From Methanobacteriota archaeon (GTDB taxonomy: Archaea; Halobacteriota; Methanosarcinia; Methanosarcinales; Methanosarcinaceae): a stretch of 64,000 bases of DNA. Positions 63,411-64,000 of the stretch are shown here, piece after piece. Where the stretch lies: NCBI GenBank assembly GCA_023399215.1, contig JAEWQJ010000004.1, forward strand, positions 61,493-125,492. The letters are read 5' to 3'. How positions within the stretch are numbered: position 1 is the stretch's first letter; every line of letters begins with the position of its first letter. Under the pieces are notes generated by a model that was not told the origin of the DNA, did no database searches, and saw only the letters and a program-made list of their open reading frames with translations. The position numbers and the translations under genes were made by a program.

Positions 63411-64000
63411 AGAATTTTCCAAAAAAATTACTTCATCAGGCTTGTTTTCTTTCATCTAATCTCGCATTTTTCAATCTCGCATTTTTCAGAAGAAATCATT
63501 ATTCGGCCCACGCGTGTCAAATTATTATATAAAGAGCTCTTTTTAAAAAATTTATAGCATTGGGTCTTGGGGCAGGAGATTGTAAATATCGAAAAAGAGT
63601 ACAGCGACTCCAGATTCTAGTATTTATACTTTTTGTTTTTATGTTTAATATTATTGAAAATAATATATAAAAAAGAATCATAGTACAGGACTTTGAAGAT
63701 GGAGATTACATATATAAAAGAGGTTGCGATGGCATGAAATACCAGTATTTATATTTTTTTCTTTCACACCCATATATTGGATTTTAAGAAAAAAAATAAT
63801 GGGAATATAGTATTCGTTTATATAGTATAATTTTAATCTTTATTTAGGAATTGAGTCTTGAATGTTCAGGACAATTCCAGGCAGTTCCAACAGGCATACT
63901 GTTGGGAAATTCGGGATATAAAGCTAATTCGACTGGGAAACAAATTTGCAGTTTCCGGCAAGTAAATTCCCCGGTAACAATGTCATAAGAGAAGAAATTA
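63411..64000. other. Intergenic to the right edge
   Basis: Almost 600 nt, AT-rich, with TATA-like boxes (attatataaag near 63530) and repeated agtatttatacttttt-like segments around 63618 and 63741. It could be the long leader of a rightward methyltransferase gene lying beyond the window. Nothing coding is visible. Confidence 0.4.

Overview
The window is from a methanogenic archaeon of the genus Methanosarcina, probably close to M. barkeri. Evidence read directly: a complete pyrrolysine cassette (amber-decoding tRNA, PylS, PylB, PylC, PylD) beside RamA and MtbA of methylamine methanogenesis; archaeal-type alaS, trpS, pheS, L10e and aIF2-beta; a TATA-binding protein; a YcaO/TfuA pair of the kind that thioamidates methyl-CoM reductase; and long AT-rich intergenic regions full of short tandem repeats. 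PylS has 419 residues, the length I recall for M. barkeri rather than the longer M. mazei enzyme.

Layout. 1-5.3 kb: a partial solute-binding protein with no usable start codon, a decayed CRISPR remnant, small hypothetical genes, a pRiA4b-type protein and a methyltransferase. 5.4-13.1 kb: alaS, a YhbY-type RNA-binding protein, a repeat-rich accessory stretch with a palindromic mobile element (second copy directly upstream of tbp), an Msr-like regulator and a secreted cupin. 13.7-16.4 kb: a ferrous iron operon (feoB, an unlisted 55-residue zinc ribbon, feoA) behind two identical DtxR-like boxes. 16.5-21.9 kb: DUF3795 protein, a decayed gene, corrinoid adenosyltransferase, MoaB, glycosyltransferase, DUF1786 protein. 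22.1-28.5 kb: L10e and aIF2-beta(TRAM) behind a repetitive leader, a radical-SAM-like protein that has lost its cluster cysteines, trpS, pheS. 28.7-42.5 kb: small membrane and zinc proteins, an MFS transporter, a large GAF/PAS histidine kinase with a shortened paralogue, an IS630 relic, a copper ATPase and a TauE-type permease. 42.7-50.1 kb: ycaO-tfuA, an envelope gene pair, tandem universal stress proteins with a relic between them, ferritin, a DUF134 regulator and an alpha-toroid protein.

50.2-64 kb is the methylamine/pyrrolysine island. Leftward run ramA, pylT, pylS, pylB, pylC, a PylD/PylC chimeric ORF and pylD; then a DUF3786 gene, a TetR regulator and two DUF1638 paralogues; mtbA is divergent on the other side. 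MtbA moves methyl groups from the methylamine corrinoid protein to coenzyme M, RamA reactivates that corrinoid, and the pyl genes make and insert the pyrrolysine used by the methylamine methyltransferases, which are not in this window.

Strongest leads: (1) an in-frame chimeric gene at the novel joint of a pylC/pylD tandem duplication; (2) two identical 20-bp palindromes in front of the DUF1638 and DUF3786 genes flanking a tetR gene; (3) the cysteine-less radical-SAM/SPASM-like protein; (4) a mobile element that seems to have replaced the tbp upstream region; (5) pylB ending in UAG one base before the pylC start; (6) the feo operon with DtxR-like boxes and a hidden zinc-ribbon gene.
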